This document shows positions 23,452-32,292 of a stretch of DNA of 64,000 nt, one piece after another. A program made the translations under genes and the position numbers. Source of the stretch: Blastococcus_B deserti (GTDB lineage: Bacteria; Actinomycetota; Actinomycetes; Mycobacteriales; Geodermatophilaceae). Below the pieces are notes generated by a model. That model saw only the letters and a list, made by a program, of their open reading frames with translations, had not been told where the DNA came from and ran no database searches. Every line of letters begins with the position of its first letter. The stretch's first letter is position 1. Location of the stretch: positions 186,001 through 250,000 of the forward strand of contig NZ_JBHUHP010000016.1 of the NCBI RefSeq assembly GCF_042682525.1. Direction: 5' to 3'.

Positions 23452-23494
23452 GGCACCGCGGCGACGGCCCGGTGTCGCCCAACAGGAGGACGAC

Positions 23495-23959
23495 ATGCCC
23501 ACCACCCGCGTGCAGCTCGCGCTCAACGTCTCCGACGTCGCGGCGGCGACGGACTTCTACGCCAAGCTGTTCGGTGTACGGCCGCACAAGCAGCGCGACG
23601 GCTACGCCAACTTCGCCGTCGAGGACCCGCCGTTGAAGCTGGTGCTCATCGAGCAGCCGGGGGCGGCCGAGCGCCTCAACCACCTCGGGGTCGAGACGGC
23701 GACGTCCGTCGAAGTGACCGCCGCGCTGGCCCGCTTCCGGACCGCCGGGCTCGAGGCGACGCTCGCCGAGCAGGACCTGTGCTGCCACGCCGTCCAGGAC
23801 AAGGTGTTCGTCACCGCCCCGGACGTGCCCACCGGCACGTGGGAGTTCTACGCCGTGACCGACGACGGTCCGGTCGACCCGGACGGGCAGACGACCTCGG
23901 CATGCGCGGTGAGGTGCGAGAGCGAGGCTGCGACGTCCGGCGGCACCTGCTGCGCCTGA
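23495..23959 (+). CDS. ArsI/CadI-like glyoxalase-fold protein, 154 aa
   Basis: It begins VQLALNVSDVAAATDFYAKL and has GYANFAVEDPPLKLVLIE, both diagnostic of the ArsI/CadI branch of the vicinal-oxygen-chelate fold. The vicinal cysteines expected to bind trivalent organoarsenicals are Cys96-Cys97 (EQDLCCHAV), and the metal set Gln7, His63 and Glu117 (WEFYAV) appears present. ArsI cleaves C-As bonds of methylated or aromatic arsenicals; CadI members respond to cadmium. A Cys-rich tail (CAVRCESEAATSGGTCC) is also typical. No other arsenic genes are adjacent, so the physiological substrate is open. Confidence 0.8.
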   Translation: MPTTRVQLALNVSDVAAATDFYAKLFGVRPHKQRDGYANFAVEDPPLKLVLIEQPGAAERLNHLGVETATSVEVTAALARFRTAGLEATLAEQDLCCHAVQDKVFVTAPDVPTGTWEFYAVTDDGPVDPDGQTTSACAVRCESEAATSGGTCCA

Positions 23960-24012
23960 CCCCGCTCGTGAACCCCCTGCCGACTCGGCGGGGGCGGCTG
24001 GAGGAGATCGAG

Positions 24013-24633
24013 ATGTTCAGGATCGTGACGGGCGTCGACGGCGCACCGTCGATGCTCGAGGTCGTCGACCGGCCAGGACTGCTGGCGTCGGACGTCGCCG
24101 TCCGGCCGCTCGTCCCGGGGGACGCTGACACGGTGCGGCTGGTGTTCGACGGCCTGTCACCGGAATCGCGCCGGACCCGGTTCCTGGCCCCCATGCCGAC
24201 GCTGAGCCCGTCGATGCTGGAGCGGCTGGTGGACGTGGACCACGACCGGCACGGCTGCTGGGTCGCCCTCGTCGAGGGATGGCCCGTCGGCATCGGCCGC
24301 TACGTACGGCTCACCGGGGACCCCACCGCCGCCGAGGTGGCGCTGGAGGTGGTCGACGAGTACCAGGGGCACGGGCTGGGCCGCATGCTCCTCGAGGTCG
24401 TGGCGACCGCCGCGGCGGACGTGGGCGTGCGCTCGCTCCTGTGGGTGATGGACCCGGGCAACTCGGCCATCCGCTCCCTCGCCATCCCGCTCGGCGGCCG
24501 TTTCACCGTCGAGTACGGCACCCTGGAGGGCACCACCCCGCTGCCGGAGGTGCCGGCCACCGACGCCTGCCGGATCGGGCGCGTTGCCCGCGCCGCACGG
24601 AAGCGGGCCGCGGACCGGCGGGTCGCTGCCTGA
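24013..24633 (+). CDS. GNAT-family N-acetyltransferase, 206 aa
   Basis: The acetyl-CoA site is seen in VDEYQGHGLGRMLLEVV (Q/R-x-x-G-x-G/A). The segment SPESRRTRFLAPMPTLSPSM resembles the GNAT domain attached to acyl-CoA synthetase-like and protein acetyltransferases. The start ATG 24013 has GGAGGAGAT upstream. It follows the ArsI-like gene by 53 bp in the same direction and could share its transcript. The acceptor substrate is unknown. Confidence 0.82.
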   Translation: MFRIVTGVDGAPSMLEVVDRPGLLASDVAVRPLVPGDADTVRLVFDGLSPESRRTRFLAPMPTLSPSMLERLVDVDHDRHGCWVALVEGWPVGIGRYVRLTGDPTAAEVALEVVDEYQGHGLGRMLLEVVATAAADVGVRSLLWVMDPGNSAIRSLAIPLGGRFTVEYGTLEGTTPLPEVPATDACRIGRVARAARKRAADRRVAA

Positions 24634-24807
24634 GCCGTTGCCGGCGGCTCCGCGGCCGTGCTCGTGGCGGATCGCCTGACGGACGGTGCCGAGGAGCTCG
24701 GCGGTCTTCCCTCCTCGTCGGCGTCGACGACGGACGTGGGTTCGTGGGGCGACAGGCGGCCTCCGCACGCGCCTTCACCGCGTCGCACGCGGACCGCCCG
24801 GCTGCGA

Positions 24808-24925
24808 GCTGACCGCCGAGCCGCGGTCGGTGGATGTGCACCCGGTCCTGCGCCCGGGTCGCCGTCCGAGGAGGGGCTCAGGCTCGTGGGCGGTGGACAG
24901 CAGGCACTCGGCCGGGTTCTGCCGT
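24808..24925 (-). pseudogene. Methyltransferase 3'-end remnant (copy B)
   Basis: On the minus strand NPAECLLSTAHE corresponds to YPAEYLLFTARK at the end of the intact methyltransferase, and the sequence beyond the stop also aligns with 21666-21780, for about 115 bp in total. Only the last codons and flank remain. The span 24634-24936 has no other recognisable gene. It indicates a past duplication followed by deletion, with the sigma-factor gene now occupying the adjoining DNA. Confidence 0.55.
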
Positions 24926-24936
24926 CGGGACTGCGG

Positions 24937-25530
24937 TCAGCCGCAGTGACAGCCGGCGGGCGGTGTGTAGTCCATCGGCACGCCGCGCGCGTCGAGGGTG
25001 AGCGCGCAGCACCGGCCGAGCAGCTCGGCGAGCCGGCGCCGGCCGCGCTGCACCCGCGACTTCATGCCGGAGACGGACATGGACTCGCGCGCGGCGGCGT
25101 CGGTCTGGGTCAGCCCGTCCAGGTCGGTCAGCTCCAGCGCGCGGCGCTGCTCGGGCGGCAGCCGGTCGAGCAGCGGCCGCAGGCACGCGGCCAGCTCACG
25201 CAGGACGCCCGGCTCGGCCTCGTCGGGCGTGTCGGCGATGAGCTCGGCGGCCCCGTCGGGCAGGGGCGCCCGGCGCCCCTGCTCGCGCTGGGCACGCCGG
25301 TACTCGTCGATGATGGCATTGCGCGTGATCCGGTAGACCCACCGTGTGAGGTGCTCGCGGTCGTCGACACGGTCGAGGTTGCGGTGGATCCGCAGCACGA
25401 TCTCGCCGAGGACGTCCTCGGCACGGTCCGGGTCGCTGACGCGCCGGCGGACGAACGCCCCCAGTTGCGCGCCGAACTCCCGCCAGACGCCCTCGGTGTC
25501 GAGCCGTGCATCGATCGCGGTCCCGGTCAT
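24937..25530 (-). CDS. SigZ-like ECF sigma factor with Cys-rich tail, 197 aa
   Basis: Region 2 is clear (RRVSDPDRAEDVLGEIVLRI, then LTRWVYRITRNAIIDEYRRA) and region 4 carries LPPEQRRALELTDLDGLTQT with the helix ending MSVSGMKSRVQRGRRRL. The tail reads RCCALTLDARG and finally GCHCG, giving four cysteines in about 25 residues, a feature of SigZ-type ECF factors. No anti-sigma gene adjoins it. ATG 25530 has GGGAG. Metal or redox sensing by the tail is plausible (inference). Confidence 0.85.
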   Translation of the reverse strand: MTGTAIDARLDTEGVWREFGAQLGAFVRRRVSDPDRAEDVLGEIVLRIHRNLDRVDDREHLTRWVYRITRNAIIDEYRRAQREQGRRAPLPDGAAELIADTPDEAEPGVLRELAACLRPLLDRLPPEQRRALELTDLDGLTQTDAAARESMSVSGMKSRVQRGRRRLAELLGRCCALTLDARGVPMDYTPPAGCHCG

Positions 25531-26208
25531 GTCCGCTCCCTGGTCGGAGAATTGGCAGGACTCGCTTCCACTGACGACGCTAGTACGCAACGGACGCACA
25601 TCACCTCGATACATCCCGCCCGGCCGGCGGAGCCGTGACGGTCTGGTCCTCACGGCTCGACAGGCTGTCCTCGACGAGGACGCCCACTCCCGCCTCCGGA
25701 CATCGCATGCGGCCTCGCCGCCGAGATGCGACACGTGTGCGCCTCTCGATCTCGGAGCTCGAAGAGGGTGCCAGGTCCGCCCGCGGAGACCGAGCAGTGC
25801 CCGTGAGGATGCCCGCTACCAGGTGACCTTGACCGTGCCGGCTCGTCCGGTGGCGGTGACGGCTCGGTCGTCCGAGCCAGCGGCGGCCCGAGATCGATCG
25901 CCGTCGCCGTCGCCAGGGATCTCGGATCATGGGTCCGCAGCGTCGAAGTGCGGGGTTCGTGATCGCGACCGGGCTGATGTCAGCGCTCCGGTCCTCGTGA
26001 CTGCCCGCACGCGGCGGACGTCGTCCGAGCTGAGCCGGTCGGACCGCCGGGGACAGTGCAGGTAGCGGCGGCTCGTCAGCCGGCGTCACCGGTGACGCTC
26101 CCGGCCCCTCGGTGCAGCTCTGAACGATCGCAGGATCTCCCACGGGTCGAACCATGAGCCAGCGTGACGCCGGCCCGCAGGTCCGGCGTCATCACCGCCG
26201 TGCAGCCG
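25531..26208. other. Intergenic stretch, no gene recognised
   Basis: About 680 bp between the sigma factor start and the acetyltransferase stop. Open frames exist on both strands but their translations are low-complexity Arg/Ser/Pro shadows without family features or ribosome-binding sites. No tRNA, clear hairpin pair or IS fragment was seen. Confidence 0.5.
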
Positions 26209-27021
26209 TCACCCGGCGGGGCGCAGCCAAGCAGTCCACCGCTCGATCGCCACGTACCCCATGCGTTCGTACACCGGCCGCCCGTCGTCGCTGGCGATGA
26301 GGACGGCTGGCTCATCCGGGTGCGCCAGGGTTGCCGCCCACGTGACGGCTGCCCCAGCCCCGCGACCCCGGGCCTGGGGCAGCGTCGCGACGTACTCCAC
26401 CAGCGTGGCGCCGGCGTGCCGGTGTGCGGCCGCGACAGCGACCGGCTCCCCGTCGACCAAGCCGAGCCATACCCGGGTCTCCCCGCCCAGGATGCCGGGG
26501 CCCATCAGGTTTCCCGGCTGCAGCGGCTCCAGTTCCGGCATGGGATAGCCCTTCACCAGCACCCGTTCCGCGACGGCCAAGTCCTCCGCGGTGCGCACCT
26601 CCCGAACCTCGATGTCCTGCCGCGGCCGATCGGGCCCCGCAGCCGGCAGCCGAACCATCAGCGGTGGGTGACCGATCAGCACGAGGCCGTGGTTCGCCAG
26701 GTCGGGCGCAGGCCAGGGGTTGAGCAACAGGTACGGCACGTCGGCCGGGAACATCTCGTCGATCTCGGCGAGGGTCGCCGCCGGCTCGGCCAGGGGTTGC
26801 TTGAGCACGACGGGGTTGGTCAGTGCGCCGCGGTCCCCGATCCACCCGCCGGCCCAGTGCGGGCTCGACCGGTAGGGCCGCCCGGTACTACGGGCGACCT
26901 CGACCGGCCACGACGCATGGACCAGGACCGCCTGACGAACCAGGGTGTCCTCCGGCGGCAGGTCCGGCTCCCATCCGGTGGTGAGATGCCTTCCCTCGGG
27001 CGGCACGATCGAGGCAGCCAT
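26209..27021 (-). CDS. GNAT-family acetyltransferase with N-terminal extra domain, 270 aa
   Basis: The C-terminal half (residues about 140-270) is a GNAT fold: ATLPQARGRGAGAAVTWAAT holds the acetyl-CoA loop, and VLIASDDGRPVYERMGYVAI is the typical last unit. The first half (LPPEDTLVRQAVLVHASWPV) is a separate region seen in some two-domain actinobacterial GNATs. ATG 27021 begins the recognisable protein; upstream codons in the same frame lack coding character. The acceptor is unknown. Confidence 0.8.
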   Translation of the reverse strand: MAASIVPPEGRHLTTGWEPDLPPEDTLVRQAVLVHASWPVEVARSTGRPYRSSPHWAGGWIGDRGALTNPVVLKQPLAEPAATLAEIDEMFPADVPYLLLNPWPAPDLANHGLVLIGHPPLMVRLPAAGPDRPRQDIEVREVRTAEDLAVAERVLVKGYPMPELEPLQPGNLMGPGILGGETRVWLGLVDGEPVAVAAAHRHAGATLVEYVATLPQARGRGAGAAVTWAATLAHPDEPAVLIASDDGRPVYERMGYVAIERWTAWLRPAG

Positions 27022-27409
27022 GCCGACAACATGACAGCCCAACCGGCACCGGTGAAGGGCCGCGACGCCTCCACGAGCGAGACGGGAGCGCGACACCGTC
27101 ACTCGCGCTGGCGGCTCCTGCCCGCCACCGAGACACCACACCGACTCCCGCCGTCCCTGCCCACGAGCGTGCCGCCTATCCGACAGCCTCCCGACCCGGC
27201 CCGGCTCCGTTGTGAGGGGCCACCGCGTGAGGGGCACCACGCATCCGAGTCCAGTGCCCTCGACCATCGGAACAGCGTCGCCCCGTCGTGAACGAGTCCG
27301 CGGACGCCCGACAGAGCGAAGCAGGCCGCCCGTGCCCCGGTTCAGCGGCTAGCTCGTGAACAACCTGCACCTGCTCGGCGAAGCGGTCGTCCCTCAGCTC
27401 GCCCCCGAG

Positions 27410-27600
27410 TCAGCAGCTCGACCGCCAGGAACTGGGCGCGAGCCCGGTCCGGCGCTTGAACGCTCGGCTGAAGGCCTCCTCGGAGTCGTAGCCGACGCGA
27501 CGACCCACTGCGGCCACACCCAGGTCGGACGAGCGCAGCAGATCCTTGGCGACGTGCATACGCCAGTCGGTGAGGCTGAGGAACCTCGCGGCGGGGTCAG
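27410..27600 (-). pseudogene. AraC-family regulator C-terminal remnant
   Basis: The minus strand encodes FLSLTDWRMHVAKDLLRSSD, LGVAAVGRRVGYDSEEAFSR and AFKRRTGLAPSSWR, i.e. the second helix-turn-helix of an AraC DNA-binding domain. The first half of that domain and the effector domain are missing; the remnant abuts the end of the radical SAM gene at 27597. It would not bind DNA normally. The span 27022-27409 holds no other gene I can support. Confidence 0.7.
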
Positions 27601-28712
27601 GTCCAGTAGAGCAGCCGGGCGCCGGGCAGGCGGTCGGCCACGGCCCGCTCGAACCAGCTGCGCAGCTCGGCCATCGTCTCCTTCGGGTAGACGTGCTTGA
27701 CCGATCCAAACTTGCCGCGCTTGGTGGTTCGCGCCTCCTCGTCCATCTCCAGCCTGGTGCGCGGGTACCAGTCGGTGAGCGTGGCCTTGCTGCCCGGCGT
27801 GAAGCGGTGGGTGATGCACTCCACGGTGAGGTCGGCATCGCCGGCGGCGGCGCGGATGCCGTCGAGCAGATCGGCGTACTCCTGCCGCCAGCCCTCGACC
27901 GGCATGATCGGCGCGACGGTGACGCCGACCGGATAGCCGGCTGCGGCGACGGCGCGCAGCGCCGCCAGTCGCCCGGCGACCGGGCTCGTCGCCCCCTCGA
28001 ACCGGCGGGCCACCGACTGGGCGTTCACCGAGAACCGCAGCCGGGTGCGCCCGCCGTGCGGCAGGTCGAGCAGCCCGGCCACGTCGTCGAACTTGGTGGT
28101 CGCCCGCAGCTGCACCGGGCCGGCCCAGCCGTGCGTGCCGAAGTGCGCGATCGCGGTGGCCAGCCCCCCGGTCAGGTGCTCGATGGCCAGCGGATCGGTG
28201 TAGCAGGAGGCCTCGAACGTCGTCCCCTCGCCGCCGCGCTCGGCCGTGCCCGAGGTGACCGCTCCCCGCCCCACGTAGCCGTCCAGGTCGGTGAGCACCT
28301 CGTCGAGGTCGGCGAAGACCCGGGTGATCGGCGGGCCGGACAGGGACCCGGCGAGATAGCAGTACTGGCAGTGCGCGGGGCAGCCCTGCGCCAGGTCGAA
28401 GCGCCAGTCGGCCGACGGCGGGATCGGCTGCAGCTTGCGCTGGGACGGAGCACCCACCACGACCGCCATCGTGTCCTTGGCGGCCATGAACGCCGCCCGG
28501 TCGCCCTCGCCACGCAGGTTGGGCAGCCGGTCACCGCGCAGCAGCTCCACGTCCTGCACGCCGGCCGTGTCGAGCCGGGCCAGGATGCGCTGGCCGTGCG
28601 GGCGTTCGGCGGCCGAGCGGGTGACCAGCACCCGCTTGGGCGTCCACACGCGGCTAGGAGAGGGAGCAGATGCGGAGAGCGGCGCGGGAAGCACCGGAGC
28701 GGCGACCATCAC
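27597..28712 (-). CDS. splB: Spore photoproduct lyase-like radical SAM protein, 371 aa
   Basis: The iron-sulfur motif C-x3-C-x2-C appears as CPAHCQYC (Cys111, Cys115, Cys118), preceded by DWRFDLAQG. TFEASCYTDPLAIEH contains Cys170, in the place of the catalytic Cys of SP lyases, and SVNAQSVARRFEGATSPV and ECITHRFTPGSK follow family order. In Bacillus the enzyme repairs the spore photoproduct in DNA. Similar proteins occur in UV-tolerant actinobacteria without endospores. About 20 N-terminal residues are uncertain because several starts are possible. Confidence 0.85.
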   Translation of the reverse strand: MMVAAPVLPAPLSASAPSPSRVWTPKRVLVTRSAAERPHGQRILARLDTAGVQDVELLRGDRLPNLRGEGDRAAFMAAKDTMAVVVGAPSQRKLQPIPPSADWRFDLAQGCPAHCQYCYLAGSLSGPPITRVFADLDEVLTDLDGYVGRGAVTSGTAERGGEGTTFEASCYTDPLAIEHLTGGLATAIAHFGTHGWAGPVQLRATTKFDDVAGLLDLPHGGRTRLRFSVNAQSVARRFEGATSPVAGRLAALRAVAAAGYPVGVTVAPIMPVEGWRQEYADLLDGIRAAAGDADLTVECITHRFTPGSKATLTDWYPRTRLEMDEEARTTKRGKFGSVKHVYPKETMAELRSWFERAVADRLPGARLLYWT

Positions 28713-28835
28713 CAGGAAGAACGCTCCAGCGGTGCCCGGACTGCCACGGCCGGCCGGTGAGCCGGGTCACCCCCGCACCGCGTGACCACACCCGGGAGGA
28801 GAGGACGGTGGGCGGCCCGGCCAACCGAGCGGTTC

Positions 28836-29285
28836 CTACCTGCGCCGGATGCTCCGGCGAAGCGATGAGATCCCCACCGCTGCCACGCCCCAGAAGCCGC
28901 TGGTGGGCATCAGGGCAGAGCCGGTGAGGCCGGTCACGGTGAGGATCCCGCCCGCGGTGCGCTGGGCGGCGGAGTCACCGTGCGATTCGGCGGATCGGAG
29001 AAGCCGTCCGCCGAGCCACAAGGTGGGCGCGGCGACCATGAACCAGAACGCCGTCGCCTTGTCACCCGTGTCCGGGACGGAGCCGACGATCCTGCCCCGG
29101 GCGATCTGCGCCAGAGGTTGCCGGTACAGGCCCACCCCGACGACGCCGTGCGCCACACCGAGGCACTGCAACCACCACCCAGGGGATCGACGCGATCCGG
29201 GTTGACGATGGGGGCGGAACTCGCTGGACGACCGAGGTGCACCCGCTGTTCCAGTTCCCGTTGCGGTCGTCGGGACGACGCTCAT
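28836..29285 (-). CDS. Small membrane protein, DUF6463-like, 149 aa
   Basis: Four hydrophobic segments are visible (around LQCLGVAHGVVGVGLY, AFWFMVAAPTLWLGGRLL, GGILTVTGLTGSALM and FWGVAAVGISSL). This matches the DUF6463 pattern of short integral membrane proteins of unknown function. A disordered N-terminus precedes them. It stands alone upstream of the two-component genes on the same strand, and no role can be assigned. Confidence 0.6.
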   Translation of the reverse strand: MSVVPTTATGTGTAGAPRSSSEFRPHRQPGSRRSPGWWLQCLGVAHGVVGVGLYRQPLAQIARGRIVGSVPDTGDKATAFWFMVAAPTLWLGGRLLRSAESHGDSAAQRTAGGILTVTGLTGSALMPTSGFWGVAAVGISSLRRSIRRR

Positions 29286-29525
29286 GTCGTGCTCCTGCCG
29301 TTCGAGTGGTCAGGCGGTGGTCGAGTCCGGCCGTGAGGCCGGGCGATGTCGGACGCGGCGTGCCGGTTGGCGGCGCTGATCGTCGCCGCGGTGGCGAACG
29401 GGTGGTCGCGCACGGTCCCGGGCGAGATGCGCCCGGACAGCACGGGCGCCGCTCGAGGAACCGGCCGTCGGCACCACCCCGCGCCATGGCTGTGGTGGCG
29501 TCACACCTTCCACGGCGTTCCCGGT

Positions 29526-30200
29526 TCATGCGAGGCCGGCCTCGTGGACGCAGATCGCGATCTGGACGCGGTTCGCCACCCCCAGCTTGACGAAGATGTG
29601 GGAGACGTGGGCTTTGACCGTCGGGAGGCTCAGGTAGAGATCGCGGGCGATCTCCGCGTTGGACTTCCCGTGCCCGATGGCGACGGCGACCTCCCGCTCC
29701 CGCTCGCTGAGACCGGCCAGCCGGGCCGCCGCGGCGCGGGCCCGTCCCGCTTCCGCCCCGGTGGAGGACCCGTCGACGACCCTGCGGATCAGCTGGGCGG
29801 TCACGCTCGGCGACAGCATCGGCTCACCGGCAGCGACCCGTTCGATCGCCTCGACGATCATCGGCGGGGCGGTGTCCTTGAGGAGGAACCCGCTCGCGCC
29901 GCTCGCCAGAGCACGGACCACGTACTCGTCGGCGTCGAACGTGGTCAGGACGACGACCTTGGGGGGATCGGTCCGCCCGAGGAGTTGCTGAGTGGCGGCG
30001 AGCCCGTCCATGCGAGGCATCCGGATGTCCATCAGCACGAGGTCGGGACGCGTCCTGTCGACCACGCCGAGTGCCTCGGCGCCGTCGCCGGCCTCTCCGA
30101 CGATCACGATCCGCGGCGCACCGCCCAGCATGAGCCGGAGCCCGGCGCGGACCAGGGGGTCGTCGTCGACGAGGACGATCCGGATGGTGGGCTCGCTCAT
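29526..30200 (-). CDS. NarL/LuxR-family response regulator, 224 aa
   Basis: The receiver domain has the acidic pair VDDDP, the phosphoacceptor Asp58 (LVLMDIRMPRMDG), Thr in VVLTTFDADE and Lys in GFLLKDTAP. The C-terminal LuxR helix-turn-helix follows (LSEREREVAVAIGHGKSNAE, then SLPTVKAHVSHIFVKLG). ATG 30200 overlaps the stop of the sensor kinase gene (ATGA). It is activated by that kinase and probably regulates nearby genes. The 240 bp downstream contain no gene. Confidence 0.93.
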   Translation of the reverse strand: MSEPTIRIVLVDDDPLVRAGLRLMLGGAPRIVIVGEAGDGAEALGVVDRTRPDLVLMDIRMPRMDGLAATQQLLGRTDPPKVVVLTTFDADEYVVRALASGASGFLLKDTAPPMIVEAIERVAAGEPMLSPSVTAQLIRRVVDGSSTGAEAGRARAAAARLAGLSEREREVAVAIGHGKSNAEIARDLYLSLPTVKAHVSHIFVKLGVANRVQIAICVHEAGLA

Positions 30201-31366
30201 CGGTCCCACGGCAGCCAGGCCCGGAGGACGAACTGCCCGTCGGCCGTGAGGCCGTGCTCGACGCGGCCGTGGCTGGCGGCGGCCCGCTCGGCCAGCCCGA
30301 CGAGGCCGAACCCGGTTCCGTCGCCGCCGCCCCCGCCGCCGGTCGTGGCGGGGTTGCGGACGCAGATGTGGAGACCGCTCCCGGGCCGACCGGCCAGTTC
30401 GACCGTGACCTCGGTGTGCGGGGCGTGCTTGCGGGCGTTGGTCAGCCCTTCCTGCACGATCCGGTAGGCGCTGCGGCCGGTCGACACCGGCAGCTCGTCG
30501 ACGTCCTCGAGGTCCACGAGCAGGGTGATGTGCGCGCCGGCAGCGCGTTCGTCGTGCAGCAGGGCATCCAGGTCCGAGAGGGTGGGTTGGGGCCGGTGGT
30601 CGGTCGCGTCGATCCGGGGGTCGGGGTCACGGAGCAGACCGAGGATCTCCCGGAGGTCGGCCAAGGCGCGCTGGGAGTTGGCCTGGATGACGCCGGCGGT
30701 CTCGCGCGTCTCGGCCGGTCCGAGGTCGGTGCGGTAGGCGAGGGCTCCCGCGTGGAGAGCGACCAGTGACATCCGGTGGGCGAGGACGTCGTGCATCTCG
30801 CGGGCGATCCGCGTCCGCTCCGCCGCCCGGGCGGTGGCGACCTGCAGCCCCTGCTCCCGTTCGGCGCGCTCGGCCCGGTCGCGCAGGGAGGCAAGGAGGT
30901 CGCGACGCGCTCCCACGTACATGCCGACGGCGACGAGGACGCCGGTCGTCAGGGCGCCGAAGGCGAGGTTCTCCACCCAGGACATCGTCTGCTCGGGCAG
31001 CAGGACGTACTGGATGTGCCCGGTCAGGAGGGACAGCGCCGCAGTCGGCAGGATCTCCCGCCACCGCCGTCGGGTCGAGAGCGACGCCTGGCAGACCATC
31101 CAGGCACCGACTGCACTGGCCGAGAACGCCGTCGCCGTGGTCGTCAGGACGGTGACGACGAGCGGCCGACGTCCGCGGTACTGCATGGCTCCGACGGAGA
31201 GGACGCCGATCGCGGCGTCGATCCAGAACAGCACCCCGACCGGCTGCCACAGGGCCCGGCCCAGAACCAGCCAGAGCCCACCCAGGGCCACGGCGAACAG
31301 CGTGGTGAGGACACCCCGCCACCCCGCCGTCCGAGGCGGTCGAGCGGAACCGACCAGGGAGCCCAT
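30197..31366 (-). CDS. Sensor histidine kinase, HisKA_3 type, 389 aa
   Basis: Four to six N-terminal membrane helices (to about residue 150) are followed by a coiled linker and the phosphoacceptor His192 in ERTRIAREMHDVLAHRMS. The ATP-binding domain has YRIVQEGLTNARKHAP (N-box) and GTGFGLVGLAERA (G-box), with a Gly-rich lid. It lacks an obvious extracytoplasmic sensor domain, so it probably senses within the membrane. It is coupled to the response regulator by a four-base overlap. The start could lie 27 codons upstream; ATG 31366 is preferred because the earlier residues look non-coding. Confidence 0.9.
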   Translation of the reverse strand: MGSLVGSARPPRTAGWRGVLTTLFAVALGGLWLVLGRALWQPVGVLFWIDAAIGVLSVGAMQYRGRRPLVVTVLTTTATAFSASAVGAWMVCQASLSTRRRWREILPTAALSLLTGHIQYVLLPEQTMSWVENLAFGALTTGVLVAVGMYVGARRDLLASLRDRAERAEREQGLQVATARAAERTRIAREMHDVLAHRMSLVALHAGALAYRTDLGPAETRETAGVIQANSQRALADLREILGLLRDPDPRIDATDHRPQPTLSDLDALLHDERAAGAHITLLVDLEDVDELPVSTGRSAYRIVQEGLTNARKHAPHTEVTVELAGRPGSGLHICVRNPATTGGGGGGDGTGFGLVGLAERAAASHGRVEHGLTADGQFVLRAWLPWDR

Positions 31367-31403
31367 GGCCGGAGGGTAGGGCGGGACGGCGTGCCCGGAC
31401 CAC

Positions 31404-31438
31404 CGACCGAAGTCGATGCCGGACGCCGACTTCGGTCG
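31404..31438. promoter_or_regulatory. 12-bp inverted repeat upstream of the two-component operon
   Basis: CGACCGAAGTCG (31404-31415) pairs perfectly with CGACTTCGGTCG (31427-31438) around 11 bases. It lies 38 bp before the kinase start, in the 320-bp space between divergent genes that otherwise shows no gene. It could be a response-regulator operator or an RNA hairpin. Confidence 0.5.
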
Positions 31439-31687
31439 CGACTGCACCGACCGCAGCCGGATGTGCAGGCCTCCGCCTCGGCAGCAGGGTCGCCACGTGG
31501 TCCTCGTCGAACAGCTGCCCTGCGGTACGGCGCACGCACCGTCCCGGCGAGGGCGGACGGCACGGCGATCTGCGCCGACGGACCGCCGGTCCGACTCCTC
31601 CTCCCGGCACCACGGTCACGGGATCCCCACCGAGCCGCGGAGGCCGGTCCCACCCACCTCCTCACCACGACTCGAGGGAGATCTGTC

Positions 31688-32146
31688 ATGACGAGCGTCA
31701 GCACGGACAGCGGGTCGGCGCGCGATCACCAGGGGCGCACAGCAGCGGCCCAGGTCTCGCTGCCGCGTCTCTACGCGTTGCGCGCCGGATACCTCCTGAT
31801 CGGCGCCGGGCTCGCCGTCACCCACTGGCCGTCCTTCCTCCAGCACAGCCAGCAGTGGCAGGTCATGGAGGGCGTGGTCAACTGCATGCTCGCGGCGTTG
31901 TCGCTGCTGGCCTTCCTCGGTATCCGCTACCCGCTGCAGATGCTGCCGCTGCTGCTGTTCGAGTGCGCGTTCAAGCTGATCTGGTTCGGCGTCGTCGCCC
32001 TGCCCCTGTGGGCCGCCGACCAGATGGACCGGGCCACGGAAGACGTGGCGTTCGCCAACTCGTTCGTCGTGATCATCATCGCGGTCATCCCCTGGCACTA
32101 CGTCCGTGAGCACTACGGGACCAAGCGCGGAGAGCCGTGGCGCTGA
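31688..32146 (+). CDS. Four-helix membrane protein of unknown function, 152 aa
   Basis: Hydrophobic segments around residues 30-50, 60-80, 85-108 and 120-138 are separated by short loops (AGYLLIGAGLAVTHWPSFLQ, MLPLLLFECAFKLIWFGVVA). The N-terminus is hydrophilic and predicted cytosolic. GGGAGAT precedes ATG 31688. It is divergent from the sensor kinase operon and is therefore a candidate target of that system. I do not recognise a named family. Confidence 0.65.
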   Translation: MTSVSTDSGSARDHQGRTAAAQVSLPRLYALRAGYLLIGAGLAVTHWPSFLQHSQQWQVMEGVVNCMLAALSLLAFLGIRYPLQMLPLLLFECAFKLIWFGVVALPLWAADQMDRATEDVAFANSFVVIIIAVIPWHYVREHYGTKRGEPWR

Positions 32147-32292
32147 CCCCGGCGGTCGCGCAGGGAGCCGCGCTCAGGGCGGTCGCGCTGAGCACAGCAC
32201 CCGCAGCCGGCGGCCGGGCCGCCATCGACTGCCGCGGAACCCTCCGCACGCCGCCTCCGCCCAGTCCGCCCCTCACCCGAAAGGACCTGTTC

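Noticed and set aside
25601..26155. 184-codon frame on the minus strand as a gene
   Set aside because: No ribosome-binding site, Arg/Ser/Pro-rich translation, and no family features.
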